From Aegilops tauschii subsp. strangulata (taxonomy: Eukaryota > Streptophyta > Magnoliopsida > Poales > Poaceae), in the NCBI RefSeq assembly GCF_002575655.3, contig NC_053038.3, positions 143,608,885 through 143,672,884 of the forward strand: a DNA stretch of 64,000 bases. The letters run 5' to 3'. Shown here piece by piece: positions 43,240 to 54,854 of the stretch. Under the pieces are notes generated by a model that had not been told where the DNA came from, searched no databases, and saw only the letters and a program-made list of their open reading frames with translations. Every line of letters begins with the position of its first letter. Position 1 is the first letter of the stretch. Made by a program: the position numbers and the translations under genes.

Positions 43240-44768
43240 TGATACGTCTCTGTCGTATCTATAATTTTTTATTGTTTCATGCCAATATTATACAACGTTT
43301 ACATACTTTTTGCAACTTTTTATATGATTTATTAGACTAACCTTTGATCCAGTGCCCAGTGCCAGTTTCTGTTTTCTGCATGTTTTTTGTATCACAGAGT
43401 ATCCATATCAAACAAAGTCCAAATGCAATAAATTTTACGGAGAATTATTTTGGAATATATGTGATTTTTGGGAGTTGGAATCACCGCAAACGGAGGCCCA
43501 CACAGCCCACAAGACACCAGGGCACGCCCCAGGCCCCTGGCGCGTGGTGGTGGGTTGTGCCCTCCTCGAAGGTCGGTTGGAGCTCTACTTCGGGCGCAAG
43601 GAAGCTTATATCCGTAAAAAAATCGTGTTAAAATCTCAGCGCAATCGGAGTGACGGATCTCCCGGAATATAATAAACGGTTTTCGGCCAAATCTGGGGAA
43701 CGCGAAACAAAAGGGAACAGAGAGGGAGGTCCAATCTCGGAGGGGCTCCTGCCCCTCCGCGGCCATGGAGGCAATGGACCAGATGGGGAACTCTCCTCCC
43801 ATCTAGGGGGGGAGGCCAAGGAACAAGAAGAAGGAGGGGGCTCTCTCCCCCTCTCTCCCGATGGCGCTGGAGTGCCGCCGCGGCCAGGATCGTGATGGCG
43901 ATGTACATCAACAACCTTGCTACCGTCAACACCAACTTTCTCCCCCTCTATGCAGCGGTGTAACACCTCTTCCCCCTGCTGTAATCTCTACTTAAACATG
44001 GTGCTCAACTCCGTATATTATTTCCCATTGATCTATGGTTATCCTATGATGTTTGAGTATATCCGTTTTGTCCTGTGGGTTAATCGTGATCTTGGTTGGT
44101 ATGATTGTATATTTTATTTATAGTGTTGTCCTAAGTTGCCCTCCGTTCTCGCGCAAACGTGAGGGTCCCCCGCTGTAGGGTGTTGCAATATGTTCATGGT
44201 TTGCTTATTGTCAGTGTTGCGGGGGATGACAGTAGCCCAAATGTGGATAAGTGGGTTATGGCGTATGAGAGTAGAGAGGACATGATACTTATTGCTATTG
44301 TTAGGTTTCATCACCTTAATGATCTTTAGTAGTTGTGGATGCTTGCTAGGGGTCCAATCATAAGTGCATATGATCCAAGGAGAGAAAGTATGTTAGCTCA
44401 GGCCTCTCCCTCATATAAAATTACAAGAATGATTACCAGTACTTGTTATCGATTGCCTAGGGAGAAATAACTTTCTTGTTGACAAAATCTCTCTACTAAA
44501 ACTAACTTAGTCGTGTCTTTATCTAAACAGCTCCTAGATTTTATTTATGTCCTCTTTATTGTATTGCAAACCTATCCTATCACACCTACAAAGTACTTCT
44601 AGTTTCATACTTGTTCTAGGTAAAGCGAACGTCAAGCGTGCGTAGAGTTATATCGGTGGTCGATAGAACTTGAGGAAATATTTGTTCTACCTTTAGCTCC
44701 TCATTGGGTTCGACACTCTTACTTATCGAAAGAGGCTACAATTGATCCCCTATACTTGTGGGTTATCA
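43240..44768 (+). repeat. Element G 5' LTR (1529 bp)
   Basis: Starts TGATACGTCTCTGTCGTAT and ends TACTTGTGGGTTATCA. Small ORFs inside (around 43344-43966, both strands) are LTR sequence and are duplicated in the other LTR. Confidence 0.92.
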
Positions 44769-44779
44769 AGACCTTTTTC

Positions 44780-44798
44780 TGGCATCGTTGCCGGGGAG
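44780..44798 (+). promoter_or_regulatory. Primer-binding site of G (tRNA-Asp type)
   Basis: TGGCATCGTTGCCGGGGAG, one base pair pattern away from the widespread plant tRNA-Asp primer site TGGCGCCGTTGCCGGGGA, 11 bp after the LTR end. Confidence 0.8.
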
Positions 44799-44891
44799 CA
44801 ATAGCGTGGTGTTAACATTCTCGTGTGTGCTTGTTTGATTTATCACGAAGTAGTTTTATTTCTTGTTCTAATTTGTTCTCTATCTTTACTT

Positions 44892-46326
44892 ATGGTTATG
44901 GAACATGAAACAACAAAATAATTAGTTGTTCCTGCTACTCATGGAGATGGGGAACCTCCTAAAACCCTCGATGCTCGTTATGTAAAAGATATTATATACT
45001 ATTTTGATAATCCTGAGAAAACCCCATTTAACTTTATAATGGGAGTAACGTTGGATCAACGTGAATACTTTAGTGATTATCGCTTGACTCATAAAGGGAA
45101 ATTGTTATGGGATCAAATTCATATGTTGCATTGGTATGCTTGGAATTTATGCCAGATATATGATTATACTTGTTGCTCTAGGATGAATGCTCCACATCTT
45201 CCCTTTTCATGTGAATTTAATGATAATGAAACCTTGGCTTCTTATGCTAGAGGTATATATGATTACTATGATGTGGAACAAATAGAAGAATTTGTTGCTT
45301 TTAAGGGTGCTTATGAAATTGAATCTTTGTTTGAAGATTTTGATGATTCAATTTATAGACCTGAAAATTTTGCCATCCTTAAATATTGCTATGATAATTA
45401 TAAATTCAATTCTGATATTGATGCATTTATTGAGAAAGTCTCCGCTGTCCAAGAAGAGACTAATATTTTTCAGGAGTCTATGGAAGAAGGAATTGATGAA
45501 ACTGTGAGCTCATTGGATGAAAAAGATGACGATGAGAGCGAAGAACAAACGAAGGAAGAGCGGGTTGATCACTCGTTCCCACCTTCTAATGAGAGTAACT
45601 CTTCAACTCATACATTGTTTAATTTCCCTTCATTCTTACCGAAGGATGAATGCCATGATAATTGCTATGATCCCGTTGATTCGTTTGAAATATCCCTTTT
45701 TGATGAACTTGATTCTTTTTATGCTTGTGGCCAAGATGCCAATATGAATTATGCTTATGGAGATGAACTTGCGATAATTCCGTAAGTTAAGAAGGAAATT
45801 GTTGCTATTGCACCCACACATGATAGTCCTATTATGTTTTTGAATTCTCCCAACTACACTATATCAGAGAAGTTTGCTCTTTAAGAATGAAATTGTTGCT
45901 ATTGCACCCACACATGATAGTCCTATTATCTTTTTGAATTCTCCCAACTACACTATATCAGAGAAGTTTGCTCTTGTTAAGGATTATATCGATGGGTTGC
46001 CTTTTACCGTTGCACATGATAATTTTGATGAATGTAATATGTATGTGCTTGCTGCTCCTACTTGCAACTATAATGGGAGAGGAACTACATCTCCGCCTCT
46101 TTATGTTTCCAACACGAAAGAATTGCAAGAAATTTCTTATGCTATGTATTGGCCTTTACTTGATGTGCGTGAATTGTTCTTGTATGACATGCTAATACAT
46201 AGGAAGAGAGTTAGACTTCGTCATTGCTTGATATATGTTGATTTGTGCTCACTACTAAATGCCAAATGCTTGTTAATTAAAATTGGCTTTGATATACCTT
46301 GGGATCCGGGTGGATTCATTACTTGA
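44892..46326 (+). pseudogene. Sole ORF of element G, broken
   Basis: From ATG 44892 the frame has a TAA at 44919-44921, then is open to TAA at 45783-45785 (main block 45039-45785, 248 codons). A second block (45874-46326) continues in another frame. A 94-bp tandem duplication (copies starting at 45795 and 45889) lies between them and shifts the frame. The protein is Asp/Glu/Tyr/Phe-rich (VTLDQREYFSDYRLTHKGKL; a C-terminal acidic DEKDDDESEEQ tract) and contains no protease, RT or integrase motif. It may be a highly diverged gag-like or element-specific protein; I do not recognise it. Confidence 0.65.
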
Positions 46327-49300
46327 GCACTTTATGCCTAGCTTAATGGCTTTAAAGAAAGGGCTGCCAGGGAGACAACGTGGAAGTTTTAGAGATTCAT
46401 TTATTTCTGTTGAGTGCTTTTATAAAGTTTAAAAAAAATATAGAGGGTAACTTAAAACTTCACAAAAAGAAAAGTGAAAGTGAGAAGGATGAGCACCGTG
46501 GAAGCGGGAGCATGCCTTGAAATTTGTTCATGCCCATGGAAACTTTGTGAATCTTAATTACATAAACTTTTCAACAAAAATAATTATCCCTTGTACAATT
46601 CCATTGTATTATAAAAATAATGTGCCAAGATTTGCCTTTAGGATGATTAGATTGCTTGTTGGTTTGTGCGGTGCAAAACAGAAACTTTGGTTATAGTGCG
46701 CGATTTTACATTTTTTACTGGAACATCAAATGGTTCTGAAACCTTTTGCACTGTCTTGCTATACAAAATGTTTATTATTTTTTCAGGATTTTTGGGTACC
46801 AGAAGTATGGTGAATGTTCAGATTACTACAGACTATCCTGTTTAAGACAGATTCTGTTTTTGATGCATTGTTTTGCTCGCTTTGATGAAACTATCGATTT
46901 TTATCGGTGGTATAAGCCAAGGAAAAGTTATATTACAATAGCTACGATGAAAAAACAAAATATGAATTGGTTTGAAAAAGTACTTAGAGTAGTGATTTGC
47001 TTTATTATACTAACGGATCTTACCGAGTTTTTGTTGAGTTTTGTGTGGATTGGAGTGATCAAAGATTGAGGAGGTCTCGATATGAGGAGAAGGAGGAGAG
47101 GCAAGAGCTCAAGCTTGGGGATGCCCTAGGCACCCCAAGTAAATATTCAAGGAGACTCAAGCGTCTAAGCTTGGGGATTCCCCAGAAGGCATCCCATCTT
47201 TCTTCAACAAGTATCGGTATGTTTTTGTTTTCGTTTCGTTTGCGTGATGTGTGCAAATCTTGGAGCGTCTTTTGCATTTAGTTTTCATTTTGCTTTTAGG
47301 CACCATGCTGGTATGAGATATTCAATGTTTGATTTATAGAATGCTCATTGCACGTCACTTATATCTTTTGAGTGTGGCTTTATAGAATGCTTCATGTGCT
47401 TCACTTATATCATTTGAAGTTTGGATTGCCTGTTTCTCTTCACATGGAAAACCATTATTTGAAGAATGCTCTTTTTCTTCACTTATGTTTGTTAGAGTAT
47501 GGTCTTTTGTAGAAAGAATTAAACTCTCATGCTTCACTTATATCTATTTAGAGAGTCAACAAGAATTGGTCAATTGCATGGTTAGTCATAAAATCCTACA
47601 TAAACTTATGGATCACTGAATATGATATGTTTGATTCCTTGCAATAGTTTTGTGATATAGAGATGGAATATGTGGGAGGTACTAGTAAACGGTTGTGTTT
47701 AGTAAGAATATTGGTGTTAAGGTTTGTGATTCCCGAAGCTTGCACGTATAGTCTCTCGTTATGCTATGATGTTGGAGCATGATTTATTATTGATTGTCTT
47801 CCTTATGAGTGGCGGTCGGGGACGAGCGATGGTCTTTTCCTACCAATCTATTCCCCTAGGGGCATGCGTAGTAGTACTGTGCTTATAGGGCTAATGAACT
47901 TTTGCAATAAGTATATGAGTTCTTTATGACTAATGTGAGTCCATGGATTATACGCACTCTTACCTTTTCGCAGTTTGCTAGCCTCTATGGTACTGTGCAT
48001 TGCCCTTTCTCACCTCGAGAGTCGATGCAAACTTCGCCGGTGCATCCGAACCCGGTGATATGATACACTCTATCACACATAAGCCTTATTATATCTTCCT
48101 CAAAACATCCACCATACCTACCTATTATGGCTTTTCCATGGCCATTCCGAGATATATTGCCAAGCAACTTCCACCGCTTGCGTTTGATGACTTGAGCATT
48201 CATTGTCATATTGCTTTGCATGATCATATAGCTGACATAGTAGTTGTGGCTCAGCCACCGTTCATCATTTTTCATACATGTTACGCTAGATCATTACACA
48301 TCCTGGTACATTGACAGAGGCATTCATATAGAGTCATACTATGTCATAGGTATCGAGTTGTAATTTTTATTTCTTTTGAGTTATAAGTAAATAGAAGTGT
48401 GATGATCATCATTATTCATTTTTAGAGCAGTGCCCCAGTGAGGAAAGGATGATGGAGACTATGATTCCCCCACAAGTCGGGATGAGACTCGGGACAATGA
48501 GAGAGAAAGAAAAAGAAAAAAGAAAAAGAAAAAAAAGAAAGAGAAAAAAAGAAAAAGAAAGAAAATAAAGAAAAGAAAGAAAAAAGAAAGAAAAAAAAAA
48601 GTAAAAGAAAAAATTAACAAAGAGAGAAGGGGCATTGTTAGTATCCTTTACCACACTTGTGCTTCAAAGTAGCACCATGTTTTTCATTTGGAGAGTCTCC
48701 TATGTTGTCACTTTCATATACTAGTGGGAATTTTTCATTATAGGATTAGATGCACACCCACTTAGTTTTCATATTGAGCTTTCATACACTTATAGCTCTT
48801 AGTGCATTCGTTGCATGGCAATCCCTACTCTTCACGTTGATATCAATTGATGGGTATCTCCATAGCCCGTTGGTTAGCCGCGTCGATGTGAGACTCTCTT
48901 ACTTTTTTGTCTTCTCTATATTTACCCCTATCATCATACTCTATTCCACCTATAGTGCTATATCCATGGCTTGCACTCATGTATTGCGTGAGGGTTGAAA
49001 AAGCTGAAGCGCGTTAAAAAGTATGAACCAATTGCTCGGCTTGTCATCGGGGTTGTGCATGATAAATACTTTGTGTTAAGAAGACAGAGCCTGACAAGAC
49101 TATATGATTTTGTAGGGATAGCTTTCTTTAGCGTTGATATTTTGAAAGACATGATTGTTTGTTGGGATGCCTGAGTATTGATGTCTATATGTCAAATTAT
49201 GGACTATTGCTTTGAATCACTTATGTCTCAATATTCATGCCATGACTAGACATATGATCAAGTTTATGTTAGGTAGCATTCCACATCAAAAATTATCTTT

Positions 49301-49349
49301 TTTATCATTTACCTGCTTGAGGACGAGCAGGAATTAAGCTTGCGGATGT
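46327..49349. other. Non-coding 3' internal region of G
   Basis: AT-rich, with no credible gene. It includes a 120-bp A/G tract (48499-48613) and, just before the 3' LTR, a weak purine-rich stretch (GAGGACGAGCAGGAATTAAG) that serves as the polypurine tract position. A small ORF at 48000-48314 (104 codons) has no recognisable domain. Confidence 0.6.
48499..48613. repeat. A/G microsatellite, (GAAA)n-like
   Basis: About 115 bp of near-pure A and G built from GAAA, GAAAA and AAAAAG units on the plus strand. The minus-strand Phe/Ser/Leu-rich ORF across it is an artefact. Confidence 0.9.
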
Positions 49350-50872
49350 TGATACATCTCCGTCGTATCTATAATTTTTGATTGTTTCATGCCAATATTA
49401 TACAACTTTTACATACTTTTGGCAACTTTTTATATGATTTATTGGACTAACCTATTGATCCAGTGCCCAGTGCCAGTTTCTGTTTTCTGCATGTTTTTTG
49501 TATCGCAGAGTATCCATATCAAACGAAGTCCAAATGCAATAAAAATTTACGGAGAATTATTTTGGAATATATGTGATTTTTGGGAATTGGAATCACTGCA
49601 AACGGACGCCCACACAGCCCACAAGACACAAGGGTGCGCCCCAGGCCCCTGGCGCGTGGTGGTGGGTAGTGCCCTCCTCGAAGGTCAGTTGGAGCTCTAC
49701 TTTGGGCGCAAGGAAGCTTATATCCAAAAAAATCTTGTTAAAATCTCAGCACAATCGGTGTTACGGATCTCCCGAAATATAAGAAACGATTTTCGGCCAG
49801 ATCTGGGGAACGCGAAACAGAAGAGAACAGAGAGGGAGATCCAATATCGGAGGGGCTCCCGCCCATCCGCGGCCATGGACCAGAGGGGGAACTCTCCTCC
49901 CATCTAGGGGGGAGGCCAAGGAAGAAGAAGAAGAAGGAGGGGGGCTCTCTCACCCTCTCTCCCGGTGGCGCCGGAGTGCCGCCGGGGCTAGGATCGTGAC
50001 GGCGATCTACATCAATATCCTTGCTACCGTCAACACCAACTTTCTCCCCCTCTATGAAGCGGTGTAACACCTCTTCCCCCTGCTGTAATCTCTACTTAAA
50101 TATGGTGCTCAACTCCATATATTATTTCCCAATGAGCTATGGCTATCCCATGATGTTTGAGTAGATCTGTTTTGTCCTGTGGGTTAATCGTGATCTTGCT
50201 TGATATGATTGTATATTTTATTTATGGTGCTGTCCTACGGTTCCCTCCATTCTTGCGCAAACGTGAGGGGCCCCCGCTGTAGGGTGTTGCAATATGTTCA
50301 TGGTTTGCTTATTGTTAGTGTTGCGGGGGATGACAGCAGCCGAAATGCGGATAAGTAGGTTATGGCGTATGGGAGTAAAGAGGACTGGATACTTAATGCT
50401 ATGGTTGGGTTTCACGACCTTAATGATCTTTAGTAGTTGCGGATGCTTGCTAGGGGCCCAATCATAAAAGCATATGATCCAAGTAGAGAAAGTATGTTAG
50501 CTCATGCCTCTCCCTCATATAAAATTACAAGAATGATTACCAGTACTTGTTATCGATTGCCTAGGGACAAATAACTTTCTTGTTGACAAAAGCTCTCTAC
50601 TAAAACTAACTTAGTCATGTCTTATCTAAAAATCCCCTAGATTTTATTTACGTGCTATTTATTATCTTACAAACCTATCCTATCACACGTACAAAGTACT
50701 TCTAGTTTCATACTTGTTCTAGGTAAAGCGAACGTCAAGCATGCATAGAGTTGTATCCGTGGTCGATAGAACTTGAGGGAATATTTTTTTCTACCTTTAG
50801 CTCCTCGTTGGGTTCGACACTCTTACTTATCGAAAGAGGCTACAATTGATCCCCTATACTTGTGGGTTATCA
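49350..50872 (+). repeat. Element G 3' LTR (1523 bp)
   Basis: Starts TGATACATCTCCGTCG and ends GGGTTATCA. Collinear with the 5' LTR with scattered substitutions and small indels. Confidence 0.92.
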
Positions 50873-51968
50873 TGCTCATCCATATCTTCTTCCAAGAGAT
50901 CTTTAACCATAGCAATACTAGGTTCTACTTTAATTTGTTCATCAGGTTTAGGTGTTGTAATATAGCTTTTGTTAACCACAGTTGAAACTTTAGCATGTTC
51001 CTTTATCCTAACAGGGAAAGGTGGTTTCTCAATATAAGCAGAAGGAACAACTGGATCAACATTATAAAGAATAGTTTCTTCTTGAACTGGTACCAGTTCT
51101 TTAGTTTCTTTTTTAATAGGTGGGTGATATTTAAACCACTTCTCTTTAGGGAGATCAACTTCAGTAGCAAATGATTCACAAAAGGATGCTACTATCTCAG
51201 AGTCAAGTCCATATTTAGTGCTAAACTTTTGAAAAGCATCGGTATCCATAAAAGATTTAAGACAATCATGCTTAAGCTTAATACCTGACTCTTTGCCTTC
51301 GTCGAGTTCGCAATCTTCAGAGTTGCGTTTAATTCTTTCCAAAAGATCCCACCAGAATTCAATAGTCTTCTTCATAAAAGAACTAGCACAAGAAGTATCA
51401 AGCATGGTTTGATCATTACGAGAAAGCCGAGCATATAAGTTATGTATAATAATTTCTCTTGAGAGCTCATGATTGGGGCATGGATATAACATTGACTTAA
51501 GCCTCCCCCAAGGTAGAGCGATACTTTCTCCTTCACGAGGCCAAAAATTATATATATTATTCCGATCATGATGAACTAGATGCATAGGATAATTTTTTTG
51601 GTGGAACTCCAATTTCAATCAATTCCAATTCCAAGATCAATATCATCGCATAGCCTATACGATGCCAATGCTTTTCCCTTCAAAGATATAGGGAAAACCT
51701 TGTTCATAACTTCATCTCTGGGTAAACCTGCAAGCTTGAACAATCCACAAAATTGTTCTACATATATCAAGTGCATAGCAAGATGTTCGGTTCCATCTCC
51801 TGCATAAGGATTAGCTAGCAGTTGTTCTATCATACCCGAAGGAATTTCATATTCAATATTTTCAGTAAGTGCAGTAGGTTGAGGGGTAACTAACTGTGGT
51901 TCCGGTCGCAGTGAAGATACCACGAACAAACCCCTCAAAGGATTGTTTTCCATAGTAACAAGTGACAA
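50873..51968 (-). pseudogene. Gag of element H
   Basis: Two frames. The N-terminal block (51615-51968) contains the start of the gag core (IPSGMIEQLLANPYAGDGTE, FKLAGLPRDEVMNKVFPISL). The second block (50854-51618) carries NIYNFWPREGESIALPWGRL and continues into Lys/Glu-rich sequence that leads to the protease on the other side of element G. A stop and frame change occur near 51615. The WPREGES region is typical of gag in gypsy elements with the Asp primer. Confidence 0.8.
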
Positions 51969-52030
51969 TAAATTTCAGCACACTATATAAATGTTTCCTT
52001 AATAAATTCCACTTACCAAAGGCGCTTCAC

Positions 52031-52048
52031 TCCCTGGCAACGGCGCTA
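52031..52048 (-). promoter_or_regulatory. Primer-binding site of H (tRNA-Asp type)
   Basis: On the minus strand AGCGCCGTTGCCAGGGA lies ~12 bp inside the LTR end, matching the tRNA-Asp primer site except for small changes. Confidence 0.75.
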
Positions 52049-52060
52049 GAAAAATTTACT

Positions 52061-53577
52061 TGATGACCCACAAGTATAGCGGATCAATTGTAGCTGTTTT
52101 CGATAAGTAAGAGTGTCGAACCCAACGAGGAACAAAAGGAAATGACAAGTGGTTTTCAGCAAGGTAATGTCGGCAAGTGCTAAATTGTAAGTAGCAGAGT
52201 AGTTTGATAGCAAGATAATTTGTAACGAGCAAGTAACGATAGTAGTAAAAAAAGTGCAGCAAGGTAGCCCAATGCTTTTGAGGCAAAGGACAGGCCAATA
52301 CGGTCTCTTATGATAAGCAAAGTGTTCTTGAGGGTACACGGGAATTTCATCTAGTCACTTTCATCTTGTCGGTTTAATTCGTGTTCGCTACTTTGATAAT
52401 TTGATATGTGGGTGGACCGGTGCTTAGGGGTTGTTCTTACTTGAACAAACCTCCTACTTATGATTAACCCTCCCGCAAGCATCCGCAACTACGAGAAAAG
52501 TATTAAGAATAAATTCTAACCATAGCATTAAACTTTTGGATCCAAATGGTCCCTTACGGAATAGCGCATAAACTGGGGTTTAAGATTCTATCACTCTCGC
52601 AACCCACCATCTAATTGCTACTCCACAATGCATTCCCTTAGGCCTAAATATGGTGAAGTGTCATGTAGTCGACGTTCACATGACACCACTAAGGGAATCA
52701 CAACATACATACTATCAAAATATCGAACACATATCAAGTTCACATGATTACTTGGAACATGATTTCTCCCGTGACCTCAAGAACAAAAGTAACTACTCAC
52801 AAATGATAAACATGCTCATGATTAGGAGTCTTGAATAGCATATTGGATCTGAACATATAAACTTCCACCATATAAACCATATAATAATCAACTACAAGAT
52901 GTAATCAACACTACTAGTCACCCACAAGCACCAATCTATAGTTCCGGTAACAAGATTGAACACAAAAGATGAACTAGGGTTTGAGATGAGATGGTGCTAT
53001 TGAAGATGTTGATGGAGATTGCCCTCCCCAAGATGGGAGAATTGTTGGTGATGATCATGACAATGATTTCCCCCTCCGGGAGGGAAGCTCCCCCGGCGGA
53101 ATCGCTCCACCGGAGGGCAAAAGTGCTCCTGCCCAAGTTCCGCCTCAAGGCAGCGGCGTTCCGTCCCGAAAGTCCTCTCCTTATTTTTTTCTAGGTCAAA
53201 ATGACCTATATACTATAAGATGGGCACTGGAGGTGGGCCTGGATGAGCACAACCCACCAGGGCACGCTTGGGCTTCCTAGCGTGCCAAGGTGGGTTGTGC
53301 CCACCTGGTGGGCTCCCTCTGGTAGTTATTTGCTCCAATAATTCTCAAATATTCCTTAAAAAATCTCCATGAAGTTTCAACTTGTTTGGAGTTGTGCAGA
53401 ATAGGTAGCCTGACGTAGCTTTTCCAGTTCCAGATTTCCAGCTGCCAGAATTCTCCCTCTTTGTGTATACCTTGCAAATTATGAGAGAAAAGGCACTAGA
53501 ATTACTCCAAAAAGCATTACTATGGATAAAAAATTATAAATAACAGTAAGAAAACATGATGCAAAATGGACGTATCA
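52061..53577 (-). repeat. Element H 5' LTR (1517 bp)
   Basis: On the minus strand it begins TGATACGTCCATTTTGC and ends TATACTTGTGGGTCATCA. Its last ~100 bp are closely similar to the end of G's LTR; its first half is different. Bases 53578-53582 (GTGAG) would be its target-site duplication; the partner is lost. Short ORFs inside are not genes. Confidence 0.88.
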
Positions 53578-54060
53578 GTGAGATTCAGACATAATTAAGT
53601 TTGAGCGATACTATGCACGCATGCATGCATGAATCCCCGTCGTTGGCTTGAAGTGTGGTGTAACATACATATGCATCGTCAACCTAACCCTCACTCAGTG
53701 TGGAGATTTCTAGTTCGAAATCATGGTGCCACATCAAAGTTGTTCCATTGTTACTCAAAAACACACCTCTCCATACATATGTTTGGGCCACACGCATGCA
53801 GTGGTTGTCTTCAGGGACTAGCTACTTGCGTTATTATTGGCGAGCTAGCCCTTCTCCGGGGTCGCATGGACGGCCATCACTTTGACCAACAAGAAGAGAT
53901 AGGTTGTACAGCCAAGGTGGATTATTCTTGGTCCCTTTTACGATCCATCTTGGTGAGATATGCCTCTCTTGCCCGCTGACTGAAAGTGTGTGTGGGGGGG
54001 GGGGGGGCTGCTACGTACTTCGCACTTTGCTAGGTGAACCTCTGTTGGGGGCGGGCATGC
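53578..54060. other. Spacer between H and F
   Basis: About 480 bp with no recognised repeat or gene. It includes a (CATG)n patch (53618-53632), a 14-base G run (53994-54007), and ends in CATGC, the likely left target-site duplication of F. Confidence 0.5.
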
Positions 54061-54541
54061 TGTCGGTGTCAAAACCGGTGGATATCGGGTAGGGGGACCC
54101 GAACTGTGCATCTAAGGTCGATGGTAACAGCAGACGGGGGACACAATGTTTACCTAGGTTCGGGCCCTCTCTATGGAGGTAATACCCTACTTCCTGCTTG
54201 ATTGATCTTGATGAATATCAGTATTACAAGAGTTGATCTACCACGAGATCGTAATGGCTAAAACCCTAGAAGTCTAGCCTGTATGACTATGGCTATGATT
54301 ATTGGCCTCTACAGACCTAGCCCTCCGGTTTATATAGACACCGGAGGGATCTAGGGTTACGTAAGGTCGGTTTACAAAGACAGAAATCTTCATATCCGAT
54401 CGCCGAGCTTGCCTTCCACGCCAAGGAGAGTCCCGTCCGGACACGGGTGGAGTCTTCGGTCTTTGTATCTTCACAGCCCATCAGTCCGGGCCATGGCTAA
54501 TAGGCCGGACGCCGAGGACCCCTTAGTCCAGGACTCCCTCA
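54061..54541 (-). repeat. Element F 3' LTR (481 bp)
   Basis: On the plus strand TGTCGGTGTC...GGACTCCCTCA. A TATA box lies at 54329-54337. Collinear with 63561-64000. Confidence 0.9.
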
Positions 54542-54854
54542 GTAGCCCCCGAACTAGAATTCAATGACGAGGTGTCCGGCGCGCAGATTGTCTTCGGCAT
54601 TGCAAGGCGGGTTCCTCTTCCGATGACTTCAAAGTGATATATTTGGCCTTCCATTTAATGTCCTACCCCTCGGCTTCTGTGTATCAACATCTTCAGCTTT
54701 CACGTGTCAAGCGAATACGAGAGATCAGGGTATTTTTGCACATAACACCCCGGCCATGCGAGAAAGAGTGTCTATTTAAAGAGATTGGATCTCAGATCCA
54801 TTCGGCACCACCCGGAAAAATCCTCAGAGATTTGCTAGGAAAGACCACTCCAAC
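54542..54854 (+). promoter_or_regulatory. Polypurine tract of F and antisense promoter region
   Basis: Bases 54542-54554 are the complement of a GTTCGGGGGCTAC polypurine tract beside the 3' LTR. On the plus strand a TATA-like TATTTAAA (54773-54780) precedes the antisense ATG by ~80 bp, the same spacing as in element B. The leader itself does not resemble that of B and D. Confidence 0.5.

Larger units (their letters stand above)
43240..50872 (+). mobile_element. Element G: non-autonomous LTR retrotransposon inserted in H
   Basis: TGATACGTCTC...GGGTTATCA LTRs (1529 and 1523 bp). The target-site duplication is TGCTC on the right (50873-50877) and TGCCC on the left (43235-43239), one mismatch. 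The target lies within H's gag-protease coding sequence. The internal domain has a tRNA-Asp-type primer site, one broken ORF of unknown type and 3 kb of non-coding DNA. No protease, RT or integrase. The last ~100 bp of the LTR match the end of H's LTR, suggesting H-type elements could mobilise it. Confidence 0.93.
40269..53577 (-). mobile_element. Element H: gypsy-type retrotransposon, minus strand, 3' truncated
   Basis: In transcription order (right to left): LTR 52061-53577, a tRNA-Asp-type primer site, gag, protease, RT, RNase H and integrase. It is interrupted by element G at 43240-50872. Its sequence ends inside the integrase core at about 40269, where CGCACAC repeat begins, so the 3' LTR is gone. 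Multiple stops and frameshifts make it dead. Protease and RT style (DIGAS, FMDD, Asp primer) fit the Athila-like branch of Ty3/gypsy; that placement is inference. Confidence 0.85.

Noticed and set aside
48412..48654. 80-codon minus-strand ORF, Phe/Ser/Leu-rich, membrane-like
   Set aside because: Translation of an A/G microsatellite.
49389..49907. 172-codon plus-strand ORF in G's 3' LTR
   Set aside because: The same sequence is in the 5' LTR in a broken form; LTR readthrough, no domain.
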